Shown: positions 51,680 through 63,963, counted from the stretch's first letter. The stretch: DNA of 64,000 bases from Euzebya tangerina (GCF_003074135.1 NZ_PPDK01000001.1:2604001-2668000); one strand, 5' to 3'. Notes: generated from the letters alone by a model not told the origin. A program made the numbers and translations.

Positions 51680-52753
51680 CTATCGGGTTGCGCCCAGCTT
51701 CGTGTAGCCCGGCTTGATCACGTCGTTGATGATGGCCAGCCGTTCGTCGAAGGGCCAGAACGCGCTCTTCATCGCGTTGATCGTCACCCACCGCAGGTCC
51801 TCGAGTGTCCAATCGAACGTGTCGGCCATCGCCTGGAACTCCGAGCTCATGCTCACCCCTGACATCAGGCGGTTGTCGGTGTTGACGGTCACGCGGAACT
51901 TGAGACGCTTCAGCAGGTCGATCGGATGCTCGGCCATCGACGGGGCCGCGCCCGTGTGGACGTTGGAGGTGGGGCACATCTCGAGGGGGATCCGTCGGTC
52001 TCGGACGAAGGCGGCCAGCCGACCGAGTTCCGCCCGCCCGTCGGACGTGACGATGATGTCATCGACGATCCGGACGCCGTGGCCCAGGCGTTCGGCATTG
52101 CAGAAGGACAACGCTTCCCAGATGGACTTCAGCCCGAAGGCCTCGCCGGCGTGAATGGTGATATGGGAGTTCTCCCGCTGGATCAGTTGGAAGGCGTCCA
52201 GGTGGCGCGTCGGCGGGAACCCGGCCTCGGCACCCGCGATGTCGAAGCCGACGACGCCCTGGTCGCGGTGGCGCATGGCGAGCTCGGCGATCTCGAGTGA
52301 GTGCGCGGCGTGGCGCATCGCCGTCACCAGCGTGCCGATGACGATGGGGAAGTCGCCCATGCCGCGGTCGAAGCCTGCGAGGACCGCCTCGACGACCTGG
52401 TCCAGGTCGAGGCCGTGGTCGAGGTGGAGTTCCGGTGCGAAGCGCACCTCGGCGTACACCACGCCGTCAGCCGCCAGGTCCTCCGCCGCCTCGTACGCCA
52501 CCCGCTCCAGAGCCTCATGGGTCTGCATCACGCCCGAGGTGTGGCTGAACGCCTCCAGGTACAGCGGCAGCGACTTGCGGTCTGCGCCCGAGGTGAAGAA
52601 CGACGTCAGCTCATCCGGATCGGTGCTCGGCAGCTCGGCGTAGCCGAGGTCGTCGGCCAACTCGATGACCGTCGTCGGGCGCAACCCGCCGTCGAGGTGG
52701 TCGTGCAGAAGGACCTTCGGAGCGGCTCGTATGATGTCGGCGTCGATTGGCAT
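51680..52753 (-). CDS. add: Adenosine deaminase
   Basis: 357 residues of the amidohydrolase TIM barrel. Metal ligands in LLHDHLDGG (the standard protein has HxH), substrate-binding region [22 protein letters not shown] with the third His and catalytic Glu, ERLGHGVRI, and VNTDNR where the metal-binding Asp sits; most relatives read TDDP here. Releases ammonia from adenosine to give inosine. Divergent from the hydrolase gene across 41 bp. Confidence 0.92.
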   Translation of the reverse strand: MPIDADIIRAAPKVLLHDHLDGGLRPTTVIELADDLGYAELPSTDPDELTSFFTSGADRKSLPLYLEAFSHTSGVMQTHEALERVAYEAAEDLAADGVVYAEVRFAPELHLDHGLDLDQVVEAVLAGFDRGMGDFPIVIGTLVTAMRHAAHSLEIAELAMRHRDQGVVGFDIAGAEAGFPPTRHLDAFQLIQRENSHITIHAGEAFGLKSIWEALSFCNAERLGHGVRIVDDIIVTSDGRAELGRLAAFVRDRRIPLEMCPTSNVHTGAAPSMAEHPIDLLKRLKFRVTVNTDNRLMSGVSMSSEFQAMADTFDWTLEDLRWVTINAMKSAFWPFDERLAIINDVIKPGYTKLGATR

Positions 52754-52794
52754 GGGCCGATGATGCCCGAACTTCGAACAAAGCCCCACGACAG

Positions 52795-53715
52795 ATGACC
52801 CTTGACCCAGCCACCGCACAGTTCATCCGAGATGCCGAGGCTGTCGGCCGGACCCCCTACCAGGACCTGCCCACCGCGGCCGACGCCCGGCAGCAGTTCA
52901 GAACCGTGGCCTTGGAACGGCGTGGCGGCGGCCCGGCCCCCGGGCCGGAGTGCTCGACCGAGATGGTCAGCCGCGACGGCTTGTGGTGCCGGATCTACCG
53001 TCCACTGGGCCGCTCGGTGCATGCGGGACCCATGCCCCTGGTGGTCTTCTTCCACGGCGGCGGCTGGGTGATCGGCGATCTGGACACCCACGATGCGCAC
53101 GCCCGGGCCCTCACTGCGCTGCCCGCGGTGGTGGTCAGCGTCGAGTACCGGTTGGCGCCGGAGAGCCCGTACCCCGCGGCGCACGAGGACTGCTGGGACT
53201 GGTTGCTGTGGGCGGCCAGCGGGATGGGCGAGTGGAGCAACACCAACCGCCTGGTGGTGGCCGGGGACTCTGCGGGTGGGCTGCTGGCCGCATCGATGGC
53301 CGAGCGCTGTCGGGATCGGACTGACGGCCCCGACCTGGCCGCCCAGTGCCTCATCTATCCGGCGATGAACGTCGCGATGGACACGCCCTCGCACGCGGCG
53401 AACGGCTCCGGCTATCAGCTGACAGCCGAGCTGATGCGGTGGTTCTACGACCAGTACCAGCCGGGGGAGGGGTTCAGCCCGACGGAGTCCGACGACCTGT
53501 CCGGGTTGGCCCCAGCGGTCATCGCCACGGCCGGCTACGACCCGCTGGCAGACGACGGGATCAACTACGGCAACGCCCTCCGAGCCGCAGGCGTGACGAC
53601 GACGAACGTGCACTTCGACGGGTTGATCCACGGCTTCTTCGGGATGGGCGGGACCTCACCGGCGGCGCAGGCGGCCGTCGAGGCGACGGTGGGGGCGCTG
53701 CGCGGCCTGCTCTAA
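52795..53715 (+). CDS. Alpha/beta hydrolase, HSL/carboxylesterase family
   Basis: 306 residues. Oxyanion-hole motif HGGGW, nucleophile elbow GDSAGG with catalytic Ser, [13 protein letters not shown], late Asp in YDPLADDG and catalytic His in [10 protein letters not shown]: the hormone-sensitive-lipase-like (Est/LipR) family. Likely hydrolyses short acyl esters. Cytoplasmic; no signal peptide. Its stop overlaps the stop of the convergent acyl-CoA ligase gene. Confidence 0.93.
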   Translation: MTLDPATAQFIRDAEAVGRTPYQDLPTAADARQQFRTVALERRGGGPAPGPECSTEMVSRDGLWCRIYRPLGRSVHAGPMPLVVFFHGGGWVIGDLDTHDAHARALTALPAVVVSVEYRLAPESPYPAAHEDCWDWLLWAASGMGEWSNTNRLVVAGDSAGGLLAASMAERCRDRTDGPDLAAQCLIYPAMNVAMDTPSHAANGSGYQLTAELMRWFYDQYQPGEGFSPTESDDLSGLAPAVIATAGYDPLADDGINYGNALRAAGVTTTNVHFDGLIHGFFGMGGTSPAAQAAVEATVGALRGLL

Positions 53716-55328
53716 CCCTGGATGCGCCGCTCGGCGTCGCCCCACTCCTGCTCGCGCAATTCGAACTTCTGGACCTTCCCGGTCGAGGTCTTCGGCAGCT
53801 GCGTGATCACCTCGACGGCGTCCGGCACCTTGTACCCCGCCAGCAGTTCGCGGACGTGGCCCTTGATCTCCTCGGTGTCCACCGTCTGCCCGGCCTTGGT
53901 CACCACGAACGCCTTCGGCCGCTCACCCCACTTCTCATCGGGGATGCCGATGACGGCCGCCTCGAGCACGCCGTCGTGCTTGAGGATCGCGCGCTCGACC
54001 TCGATGGTCGAGATGTTCTCGCCCCCGCTGACGATGATGTCCTTGGCCCGGTCGCGCAGGTCGATCGTGCCGTCGGGGTGCCATACGCCGAGGTCGCCGG
54101 AGTGAAACCAGCCGCCCCGAAAGGCGTTCTCGGTGGCCTCGGGATCGTCCAGATATCCAGCCATGACGTTGTTGCCGCGCATGACCACCTCACCGACGGT
54201 CGCCCCGTCCTTCGCGACGTCGTTCATGTCCTCGTCCACCACCCGGATCGGGTCGGCCATGATCATTGCCACGCCCTGACGTGACTTCCGGTCGGCCAGG
54301 TCGTCGTGGTCCAGGCCTTCCCACGACCGCATCGGTTCGCAGACGGTGTGCGGCCCGTAGGTCTCGGTCAACCCGTAGACGTGGACCACCTTCGCGCCGA
54401 TGGCCTCCATCTGGCTGATGATCGTGGGGCTGGGCGGCGCCCCGGCCGTGGTCGCGATCAGGCCACCCTCGATGGGTCCGGCCGCCGGGTCGTTGACCAT
54501 CGTGGTCAGGACCGTCGGTGCCGCGTTCAGGTGGGTGACGCCCTCCGCCTGGATGAGGTTCCAGATGGCCTCACCGGTCACCGCCCGCAGACAGACGTGT
54601 CGGCCGCTGATCGCCGTCACCCCCCACGTGGTGCACCAGCCATTGCAGTGGAACATCGGCAAGGTCCACAGGTAGACCGACTCGGGGGAGTGGCCAGAGG
54701 TGATGATCTCACCCAGCGCGTTCAGGTAGGCCGAGCGGTGGGTGTACTGCACACCCTTGGGCGACCCTGTGGTCCCGGAGGTGTAGTTGATCGAGATCGG
54801 CGCCGTCTCGTCCTCGACCGTCCACGGCAGGTCCGCTCCATCCGACCCACCGGAGAGGAACTCCTCCCAGGTCGCCGCGCCCTCTATCGGCGTGCCCAGC
54901 GACCCGTCTGCGGGGTCCGGGATGGCCACGATGGTCTCGACCGTGTCGAACTCGCCCGCCACCTTCGCCACTCCGGCTGACAGCGAGGCGTCGACCAGCA
55001 GCACCTTGACCTTGGCGTGGTCGCAGATGTAGGCGATCTCCGGTGGCGCCAACCTGGTGTTGATGGCCACGAGGACCGCACCGGCCAGCGGGACCGCGAA
55101 GTGGGCCGAGAGCACCGGCAGGCTGTTCGGCGCCAGGATCGCGACACGTTCGCCCGGCTGGACGCCGGCGGCCATGATCGCCCGCGCGAACGTCTGGGTG
55201 TAGGAGCCGAGTTCGCCGTAGGTCAGCCGCTGGTCGCCGTCGACCACCCCGATCTTGTCGGGATGCACCATCGCGGCGCGCTCGAGGAATGCCAGGGGGG
55301 TCAGTTCGGTGCGGTTCACGGCGTTCAT
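53712..55328 (-). CDS. Fatty-acyl-CoA synthetase/ligase (AMP-forming)
   Basis: 538 residues. Adenylate-forming signature YTSGTTGSPKGV, then VYGLTETYGPHTV, the HSGDLGVWHPDGTIDLRDRA hinge and the C-domain motif SGGENISTIEVE with catalytic Lys in LPKTSTGKVQKFEL. Activates a fatty or aromatic acid as AMP then CoA ester; close to the medium/long-chain group. Start at ATG 55328, with an AAGGAT -10-like box 7 nt away. Confidence 0.93.
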   Translation of the reverse strand: MNAVNRTELTPLAFLERAAMVHPDKIGVVDGDQRLTYGELGSYTQTFARAIMAAGVQPGERVAILAPNSLPVLSAHFAVPLAGAVLVAINTRLAPPEIAYICDHAKVKVLLVDASLSAGVAKVAGEFDTVETIVAIPDPADGSLGTPIEGAATWEEFLSGGSDGADLPWTVEDETAPISINYTSGTTGSPKGVQYTHRSAYLNALGEIITSGHSPESVYLWTLPMFHCNGWCTTWGVTAISGRHVCLRAVTGEAIWNLIQAEGVTHLNAAPTVLTTMVNDPAAGPIEGGLIATTAGAPPSPTIISQMEAIGAKVVHVYGLTETYGPHTVCEPMRSWEGLDHDDLADRKSRQGVAMIMADPIRVVDEDMNDVAKDGATVGEVVMRGNNVMAGYLDDPEATENAFRGGWFHSGDLGVWHPDGTIDLRDRAKDIIVSGGENISTIEVERAILKHDGVLEAAVIGIPDEKWGERPKAFVVTKAGQTVDTEEIKGHVRELLAGYKVPDAVEVITQLPKTSTGKVQKFELREQEWGDAERRIQG

Positions 55329-55400
55329 GGCCGTGATCCTTACGGATGGGTCGGGCGAAGGCAACGGTGCCCGCAGCCCACCCGTCGTTTGCGGGCACGC

Positions 55401-55445
55401 ATGCGCGACTTTGCCCACTCTGCGGGGGTCAACTCACGCATGCGT
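55401..55445. repeat. 45-bp palindromic element, copy 2
   Basis: Begins ATGCGCGACTTTGCCC and ends AACTCACGCATGCGT, with arms that pair imperfectly. It matches the element at 18212-18256 in length, ends and centre-GC layout. It lies in the 162-bp gap (55329-55490) between the acyl-CoA ligase and azlD genes; nothing else is visible there. Confidence 0.75.
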
Positions 55446-55490
55446 CGACGCATTCGCACCGGCTCGGACCGATGCCCGGCTCCCGCCGCA

Positions 55491-55820
55491 TCACGTCCAC
55501 CCCACCTGCTGTAACCCGACCAGAAGACCCAGGCCTACGGTGAGGGTCAGGACGACGTGCCGGGTCTTCCACATCACCAGCAGCGCCACACCGGCGGCCA
55601 CGACCCTCGGGTTCAGCAGGTCCAACGCGCCGTCCGGCCCGGCTCGCAGGACCGCGGGAGCCACCAGGGCCGCCAGTGCCGCCGCGGGGATCATTCGGAG
55701 TGCCTCACGGACTTGCGGGGAGACCTGGTCGGCCCGGTCGGCCAGGCCGAGGAAGGAGAACCGCAGCAGAAACGTGATCACCCCACCTGCGATGGTGATG
55801 ATCCAGATCGAGGTCGTCAC
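55491..55820 (-). CDS. azlD: AzlD-type branched-chain amino-acid export subunit
   Basis: 109 residues with four hydrophobic segments: IWIITIAGGVITFLLRF, MIPAAALAALVAPAVL, VVAAGVALLVMW and VVLTLTVGLGLLVGLQQVG. The FLLRFSFLGL and the proline-containing second helix are typical of AzlD, the small partner of AzlC in valine/azaleucine export. GTG start overlaps azlC by 4 bp. Confidence 0.88.
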   Translation of the reverse strand: MTTSIWIITIAGGVITFLLRFSFLGLADRADQVSPQVREALRMIPAAALAALVAPAVLRAGPDGALDLLNPRVVAAGVALLVMWKTRHVVLTLTVGLGLLVGLQQVGWT

Positions 55821-56473
55821 CCGGTTTCACCCCCGGCGCGCCGCGACGCCAGGTACCCCACCGTGATGCCGGTGCCGGCGGCCGCCAGCAGTCCGAGGTT
55901 CGCCGGCAGATCCGCTGCCGCCACCGCCACCACGCCGCTGCTGAGTGCCGCCGACAGGGTCGCCCGGTCGACGATGGCCGGAACCATCAGGGCGATGAAC
56001 ACCAGGGGGAAGGCGAACGCCAGCGGCACCGAGTCCGGGATGATCGCACCAGCCACGGCGCCGACGAGGGTGGAGACCTGCCAGGCACTCCACAGGGACA
56101 GCGCGCCGCCCAGGTAGAAAGCCAGTCGAGGTCGATAGGAAGGCTGGGCGTCCAGTTTCGTGATCGTCACGACGTAGGCCTGGTCGGTCAGGAAGTAGCT
56201 CATCAGGACCCGCCGCCACAGCGGCTCACCGTCGAATCGCACCGCGAGACTGGCCGAGTACATCACGAAGCGGGTGTTGATGATCGCGATCGTGCCGATC
56301 ACGACCAGCGGGCCGGCGTCGCCAGCAAGAAGATCGAGCGCCGCGAGTTGGGCGGCGCCGGCGAAGATGATCGCCGAGAAGGCCCCGGCCCCCCACGCCG
56401 GCATGCCGACCTCGACCGAGGCGATACCCGCGATCAGGCCGAACGGGATCATGCCCAGGATGATCGGAGCCAT
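55817..56473 (-). CDS. azlC: AzlC-type branched-chain amino-acid exporter
   Basis: 218 residues, polytopic. Conserved regions: GMIPFGLIAGIASVEVGMPA, FAGAAQLAALDLL, NTRFVMYSASLAVRF, YFLTDQAYVVT, and the C-terminal SGVVAVAAADLPANLGLLAA. The in-frame codons before the ATG at 56473 encode AARRAALDGVTS, which looks like the normal AzlC N-terminus, but no ATG/GTG/TTG lies in frame before the upstream gene ends at 56533; the true start may therefore be non-standard. With AzlD it should export branched-chain amino acids. Confidence 0.88.
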   Translation of the reverse strand: MAPIILGMIPFGLIAGIASVEVGMPAWGAGAFSAIIFAGAAQLAALDLLAGDAGPLVVIGTIAIINTRFVMYSASLAVRFDGEPLWRRVLMSYFLTDQAYVVTITKLDAQPSYRPRLAFYLGGALSLWSAWQVSTLVGAVAGAIIPDSVPLAFAFPLVFIALMVPAIVDRATLSAALSSGVVAVAAADLPANLGLLAAAGTGITVGYLASRRAGGETG

Positions 56474-56532
56474 CGATGTGACCCCATCGAGCGCCGCACG
56501 GCGGGCGGCGGCCGAGGCGGCCGCCGGCTGGC

Positions 56533-56988
56533 CTACAGCGACTGCTGCACCTGCTTCCGCAGGTCCTCGTCGAACCGGCGCTCCACGACCGACAGTCGCT
56601 CAGCCTGCTCGATCTCGTCGTCCACAGACCTGGTCCACCGGACCGCCGCATCCAAGCCCTTGTCGCGAGCGGCAGCCTCCAGGTCGGTGAGCTCCGTCCA
56701 GCGCCCCACGTTGGCCAGCATGGCCAGCCGCTCCATCTGGTCCTCCACACCCTCGACCCCGTCCAGATAGGCCGACAGCAGGACACCGACCCCGTCGTCG
56801 ACGTCCTCGACGACGAGTTGCGCCAACTCCATGACGTGGTTGATCTCCCGGTGCTCGTGGAAGATCACCGCGAGCTCGGCCGACCGCTCCGCCCGCTCCG
56901 GACCGGGATCGGTCTTGGTCCGCAGGCGCTTGAGTTCCCTCCGGCGCTCGGTGCGTTCGCGTTCGGGGTTCGGAAGCTTGTAGGCCAT
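56533..56988 (-). CDS. Hypothetical helical protein
   Basis: 151 residues, soluble and almost wholly helical, with a very basic N-terminus (KLPNPERERTERRRELKRLR) and acidic middle (LAQLVVEDVDDGVGVLL). No domain recognised. The start ATG at 56988 has a TACGCT box 10 nt upstream. Lies just ahead of azlC on the same strand and may be co-transcribed with it. Function unknown. Confidence 0.7.
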   Translation of the reverse strand: MAYKLPNPERERTERRRELKRLRTKTDPGPERAERSAELAVIFHEHREINHVMELAQLVVEDVDDGVGVLLSAYLDGVEGVEDQMERLAMLANVGRWTELTDLEAAARDKGLDAAVRWTRSVDDEIEQAERLSVVERRFDEDLRKQVQQSL

Positions 56989-57024
56989 GTGAGGTCGCAG
57001 CGTACCGTCCGGACCGGCGGGACC

Positions 57025-57030
57025 TACAGT
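57025..57030 (+). promoter_or_regulatory. Putative -10 box of a leaderless promoter
   Basis: TACAGT lies 9 nt before the ATG at 57040. Confidence 0.45.
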
Positions 57031-57039
57031 TGGCCGTCG

Positions 57040-58857
57040 ATGCCCCGTGGATCACTTCGCTGTCGAGTCAGGACGGTCGCGGCCACCATGCTCCTGGTGC
57101 TGATGTCGGCCGGATGCACGGCACCCGGGGCGTCGGCCTGCGTGACGGACGATGACGGGCACTCCGTGGTCCAGCAGTGGATCGAGGTCACCCTGCAGGC
57201 GGTCCGAGACGACTTCCCCGCGCCGACGGTGCACGCGCGGAACCTGTACCACCTCTCCGCAGCCATGTGGGATGCGTGGGCCGCCTTCGATCAAGATGCG
57301 ACGGGTGTGATCGCGAGCATCGACGTCGAGGGCGAGGAGGAGGATCAGGCGCTCGCCATCTCCCACGCTGCCGACAAGATCGCCCGGGACCGGTACGAGG
57401 GCAGCGTCGGGGGTGCCGACGCAATCGAGCGCTTTGACGAGTTGGCGGCCGCCACCTGTGTCGATGCCGACCCGGCACCGGGCTCGCCGGGAGCCCTCGG
57501 GATCGAGGTGGCAGATGCCGTCCTGACTGCCTTCGCCGACGACGGGTCCAACGCCGAGGACGGCTACCGGGGAGACTTCACGCCACGCAACCCGCCCCTG
57601 CTGGTCAGCGAGCCGGGCACGACCCTGCCGGAGCCGAACCACTGGCAGCCGCTCGAGTTCGAGCAGATGGTCACCCAGAACGGCATCCCCCTCGAAACCA
57701 CCGTGCAGGAGTTCGTGGGTCCGCACTGGGGCTCGGTCACCGCCTTCGCGCTACCCGACAGTCCGGACGGTGTCCCCATCGAGGCACCGCCGCCTCCACC
57801 GTTCGGGACTGACGCGTTCACCGATGGGATCCTCGACGTCATCCGGGCCAGCAGCCGTCTGGACCCAGCCGACGGGGAGCTGATCGACGTGAGTCCGGGC
57901 GCGCTCGGCAACGCCACCCTCGGCACCGATGACGGCCACGGTCACGCCGAGAACCCGGTGACCGGGCAGCCGTACGAGCGGCAGGAGGTGCCACGGGCCG
58001 ACTACCTGCGGGTGATCGCTGAGATCTGGGCCGACGGACCGACCAGTGAGACACCGCCCGGTCACTGGAACTCGATCGCCTTCCAGACCACGGCAGCCGT
58101 GGAGGAGGACCGCCACGTCGAGGGTCGCGGCGAGGCCGTCAGCCAACTCGAGTGGGACGTGAAGCTGGCCCTCGCACTCAACGGCGCCCTCCACGACGCT
58201 GCCGTCGCGGCGTGGGGCATCAAGGCGGACACCGACTACGTCCGCCCCGTCTCGGCGATCCGGCACATGGCGGGTCTCGGCCAGTCGAGCGATCCCAGCG
58301 GGGCCGCCTACCACCCGGATGGCCTGCCGCTGGAGGAGGGGTTGATCGAGGTCATCACGGCCGAGTCGAGCGCCCCAGGCGAACGGCACGAGCTCTTGGC
58401 TGACCACGCCCGTGAGATTGCCATCTTCGCCTGGCAGCGGCTTCCCAACTTCTTCGCCGACGGCCTGACCACCGTGCGGTGGATCCGCGGCGTCGAGTGG
58501 CTGCCGTACCAGATGGCGACGTTCGTCACTCCGGCCTTCGCCGGTTACGTGAGCGGTCACTCGACGTTCAGCCGGGCCGCGGCCGAGGTCCTCGAGGCCT
58601 TCACCGGTGATGCCTTCTTCCCCGGCGGGGTCCTCGAGTTGGCGGTGGCGGAGGAGTCGCTGATCTTCGAGGACGGCCCTGCCAGGCCCTTCACCCTGCA
58701 GTGGGCCACCTACGCCGATGCAGCCGATGAGGCTGGCCGATCACGCATTGCCGGCGGGATCCACGTCCCCGCCGACGACTACCAGGGACGCATCGTCGGC
58801 GCCGAGGTGGGTCAACTGGCCTGGGCCAGGGCGCAGGAGCTCTTCGGCGGGTCGTAG
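57040..58857 (+). CDS. Vanadium-haloperoxidase-like (PAP2 superfamily) lipoprotein
   Basis: 605 residues. Signal peptide and lipobox LLVLMSAGC (Cys near residue 25). The C-terminal half has all elements of the vanadate/phosphate pocket: K395 and R402-P403 in IKADTDYVRP, SGH at 505-507 (YVSGHSTFSR), and S568-R569 ... H575 ... D579 in GRSRIAGGIHVPADD. These match the K-x6-RP, SGH and SR-x5-H-x3-D pattern. Family members oxidise halides with peroxide or dephosphorylate lipids or sugars; substrate is uncertain. Extracellular, lipid-anchored. Confidence 0.9.
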   Translation: MPRGSLRCRVRTVAATMLLVLMSAGCTAPGASACVTDDDGHSVVQQWIEVTLQAVRDDFPAPTVHARNLYHLSAAMWDAWAAFDQDATGVIASIDVEGEEEDQALAISHAADKIARDRYEGSVGGADAIERFDELAAATCVDADPAPGSPGALGIEVADAVLTAFADDGSNAEDGYRGDFTPRNPPLLVSEPGTTLPEPNHWQPLEFEQMVTQNGIPLETTVQEFVGPHWGSVTAFALPDSPDGVPIEAPPPPPFGTDAFTDGILDVIRASSRLDPADGELIDVSPGALGNATLGTDDGHGHAENPVTGQPYERQEVPRADYLRVIAEIWADGPTSETPPGHWNSIAFQTTAAVEEDRHVEGRGEAVSQLEWDVKLALALNGALHDAAVAAWGIKADTDYVRPVSAIRHMAGLGQSSDPSGAAYHPDGLPLEEGLIEVITAESSAPGERHELLADHAREIAIFAWQRLPNFFADGLTTVRWIRGVEWLPYQMATFVTPAFAGYVSGHSTFSRAAAEVLEAFTGDAFFPGGVLELAVAEESLIFEDGPARPFTLQWATYADAADEAGRSRIAGGIHVPADDYQGRIVGAEVGQLAWARAQELFGGS

Positions 58858-58916
58858 GCGGTACACCGGCGCAGGTCGTACCGGATGATCCGGGTCAACC
58901 TCCACATGTGTAGGAC

Positions 58917-60269
58917 CTAGGTGGGGATGAACGGGGCCGTCGGCACCTCCGACAGCAGCCGACGGGTTGTCGCCAGACCCCACTCGTCCAGGTCTGCCAG
59001 TCGGTCGCTGGACGCCCGTAGGCCGCCGAAAGCCCCGATGTGGGCTGCCCAGTCGTGCCGCCGCTCGATGGCGGGACGCGCGATGATGCAGTCCGGGTCG
59101 TTGCTCCAGAAGCGCGCGTGCATGTACGCCCTGGCCCGCCCGGTCACCATCGCCGCGTGAATCGACGGCTGAGACATGTCATCGCCGTTCGGCAGGTGGT
59201 GTGGCTCGGTGTCCGGTGAGACGCGCATGGCGTCGACCAGCCCGATCGAGGGCAGCTGCGGCGCGCCACATCCCAGCAGATATCGGTCAGCCCCGATCAC
59301 GTCCCGGATGAGCTGGACGCCCTGGCGGTAGGCGGCGATGCCGTCGACGTCCTCGTGACGAACCCCCTCCACCGCCGCCGCGTAGACGAAGTCGATCTTG
59401 TGATAGCTCAAGCCGATCTGGTTGAACCACTCGAACACCTCCGTCAACCACTCCTGCGACGACGGGTGGGTCGTGTCGAGGGCGTGGATCTGCTGGTCCC
59501 AGTGATGTCCGACGACCAGCGGCCGACCAGCGGCGTCCTTCACCAGACGCTCCGGATGCTCGCGGAAGGCCACTGATCGCGCACCCACGAAGAACGGCGC
59601 GGTCCAGACACCGGACCGGAAGCCCTCGTCGTGGATCCGAGCGAAGGCTCCGGGGACGGAGGCGAACCGGTCCGACGGCGTCAACCAGTCACCGATCTCG
59701 GCTTGGTACCCGTCGTCGATCTGGATGACGTCGATCGGCAGGTCGAGGTCCTTCACCGCCTTGACGTTCTCGTCGATGTCGGACTCGGCCACCTGCGTGA
59801 AGTAGTGGTACCAGCTACACCACACCGTCGGGGCGGCGGGCACGTCGCCGACCCTGGCCTCGTTCGCCACCCTGTCTGCCCAGCGGGCCAACGCGCCGTC
59901 GACGCCGTCGGGCCCGTGGTCGACGGTCACGTCCACCGGAGCGTCGGCGCTGACCACCACCCGGTCCTCCCGGAGCTCTGCCCGGATCTCGGGAACGACG
60001 TTGCGGGGGTCGCGACCTGCGATCACCGTCACCGGCCCGAACACGTGGTGCTGGACGGCCATGACACCGTGACTGCGGAACACACCCGGGTCCATCTCCC
60101 GATCACCGCGGTAGCACAGCCGGTGGAGGTTCTCGGTCGTGGCCCGAGGCGGCCGCTGATCAACCCGGTAGCTGTCGGAGGGCGACCACGATTGCCAGCC
60201 CTGCTCGGCGACGAGCGCCTGCGTCGGGTCGACGTCGACGTCGACAACATCGTGGAAGGAGTGGTGCAT
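58917..60269 (-). CDS. Alpha-galactosidase-like glycoside hydrolase, family 36/melibiase type
   Basis: 450 residues, no signal peptide, so cytoplasmic. TIM-barrel features include GWQSWSPSDSYRV near the start, PTVWCSWYHYFT, IDVIQIDDGYQAEIG, the nucleophile Asp in SYHKIDFVYAAAVEG, and the acid/base region around PNGDDMSQPSIHAAM. Short for GH36 because the N-terminal beta-sandwich is trimmed. It would release galactose from raffinose- or melibiose-type sugars, feeding galK 30 bp upstream. Start at ATG 60269. Confidence 0.88.
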   Translation of the reverse strand: MHHSFHDVVDVDVDPTQALVAEQGWQSWSPSDSYRVDQRPPRATTENLHRLCYRGDREMDPGVFRSHGVMAVQHHVFGPVTVIAGRDPRNVVPEIRAELREDRVVVSADAPVDVTVDHGPDGVDGALARWADRVANEARVGDVPAAPTVWCSWYHYFTQVAESDIDENVKAVKDLDLPIDVIQIDDGYQAEIGDWLTPSDRFASVPGAFARIHDEGFRSGVWTAPFFVGARSVAFREHPERLVKDAAGRPLVVGHHWDQQIHALDTTHPSSQEWLTEVFEWFNQIGLSYHKIDFVYAAAVEGVRHEDVDGIAAYRQGVQLIRDVIGADRYLLGCGAPQLPSIGLVDAMRVSPDTEPHHLPNGDDMSQPSIHAAMVTGRARAYMHARFWSNDPDCIIARPAIERRHDWAAHIGAFGGLRASSDRLADLDEWGLATTRRLLSEVPTAPFIPT

Positions 60270-60298
60270 GCGGAGGCAACCTCTTCGAGCAGTTCGGT

Positions 60299-61456
<1,158 letters not shown>

Positions 61457-61486
61457 CGCGCCGACCCGTTCACGTCCCCAGCCCGC

Positions 61487-62563
61487 TCACGTCGCCAGTT
61501 CCCGCAGTCGCTCCGCAGCCGCCTCAGGTGCGACGTCGTTGATGAAGGCCCCCATGGCGGACTCCGACCCCGCCAGGTACTTGAGCTTGTCCGCGGATCG
61601 TCGAATCGAGACGAGCTCGAGGTGAAGGTACCCCAGGTCGCGATCCCGACGGACCGGAGCCTGCACCCACCCGGCGATGTAGGGCAGCGGCGCGTCGTAC
61701 ATGCGGTCCAGTCGGCCCAGGATATCGAGGTAGATGACGGCCAGGTCATCACGCTCGACGTCGGTCAGGCCGGTGAAGTCGGCCACCCGGCGGTTGGGGT
61801 AGAGGTGCACCTCCACCGGCCACCGGGCGGCATGCGGGACGAAGGCGGTGAAGCACTCGCTGGTCGCGATGATCCGGCGTCCATCGGCCAGCTCCCCCGC
61901 CAGGATGTCGGCGAAGAGGTTCCGGCCGGTCCGGTGGTGATGCTCGCGTGCTTGCCGCATGTGAGCCGCCATCCTCGGCGGGATGAACGGGTAGGCGTAG
62001 ATCTGGCCGTGGGGGTGGGAGAGGGTGACGCCGATCTCCTCGCCGCGGTTCTCGAACGGGAACACGTGCTCGACGGTCTCTATCTGACTGAGGTCTGCGG
62101 TGCGGTCGGCCCAGGCGTCGATGACCAGTCGCGCGCTGGCCGGGGACAGTTCGCCGAAGGAGGTGTCGTGGTCGTCGGTGAAGCACACCACCTCGCAGCG
62201 GCCGTTGCCGGGCAGCACGGCGTAGGGACCGTCTGGTGCGGTCTCCGCCGCCTCGGCCCCCTCCACGAATGACGGGAAGCGGTTCTCGAACACGACCACG
62301 TCGTACGGCTCCGGGATCTCGGTGGGCGACCCGGGCGCGCTGGCGCACAGCGGGCAACTGGCTCGCGACGGCTTGAACGTCCGCGACTGGCGATGGGCGG
62401 TGATGGCCACCCAGTCGCCGGTGCTGATGTCCAGACGACGTTCGATGCTGCTGGCCACGTCAGGGAGATCTCGCTCGTCCACGGCGGTCCGGGTCTGGGA
62501 CTCGTCACGGTCGAAGTAGAACAACTCCCTGCCATCGGCCATGACGGCTTGGGTGCGCTTCAT
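61487..62563 (-). CDS. galT: Galactose-1-phosphate uridylyltransferase
   Basis: 358 residues. Zinc Cys pair in RASCPLCASAPG, active-site HPHGQIYAYPFIP with nucleophilic His, preceded by FENRGEEIGVTLS, and the second-domain ligands in WPVEVHLYPNRRVADF. Transfers UMP from UDP-glucose to galactose-1-phosphate; galE at 8360 would regenerate UDP-glucose. No clear ribosome site precedes ATG 62563. Confidence 0.95.
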   Translation of the reverse strand: MKRTQAVMADGRELFYFDRDESQTRTAVDERDLPDVASSIERRLDISTGDWVAITAHRQSRTFKPSRASCPLCASAPGSPTEIPEPYDVVVFENRFPSFVEGAEAAETAPDGPYAVLPGNGRCEVVCFTDDHDTSFGELSPASARLVIDAWADRTADLSQIETVEHVFPFENRGEEIGVTLSHPHGQIYAYPFIPPRMAAHMRQAREHHHRTGRNLFADILAGELADGRRIIATSECFTAFVPHAARWPVEVHLYPNRRVADFTGLTDVERDDLAVIYLDILGRLDRMYDAPLPYIAGWVQAPVRRDRDLGYLHLELVSIRRSADKLKYLAGSESAMGAFINDVAPEAAAERLRELAT

Positions 62564-62585
62564 GGATGTTGTGGTGTTGGAGGGG

Positions 62586-63743
<1,158 letters not shown>

Positions 63744-63747
63744 GGGT

Positions 63748-63963
63748 TTACTCGCCCTCCAGTGGACGTAGGAACGGAATGACGTAGGGGTAGGTCATGA
63801 GGAAGCCACGCTTGGCGCGCGACGCGGCGGAGAGGGCAAGGCTCACCCACGCGATGGTCAGGACCGCGACGGCCAGACCGAAGACGGGGAAGAGCATGAG
63901 CAGAAACGGTGTGGTCCCGGCCAACGACAGGCCGGCGAAGATGACGAGGTAGGCCACGCTCAT
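63748..63963 (-). CDS. Partial membrane protein at the window edge
   Basis: The visible part has two membrane helices (VAYLVIFAGLSLAG and VFGLAVAVLTIAWVSLAL) and a short C-terminal tail. The frame remains open to the window end and the codons before ATG 63963 encode a basic, Ala-rich stretch (RHRKRAAAAAAT), so the gene probably starts beyond the window. Not recognised. It ends 4 bp before the sugar ATPase start. Confidence 0.6.
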   Translation of the reverse strand: MSVAYLVIFAGLSLAGTTPFLLMLFPVFGLAVAVLTIAWVSLALSAASRAKRGFLMTYPYVIPFLRPLEGE

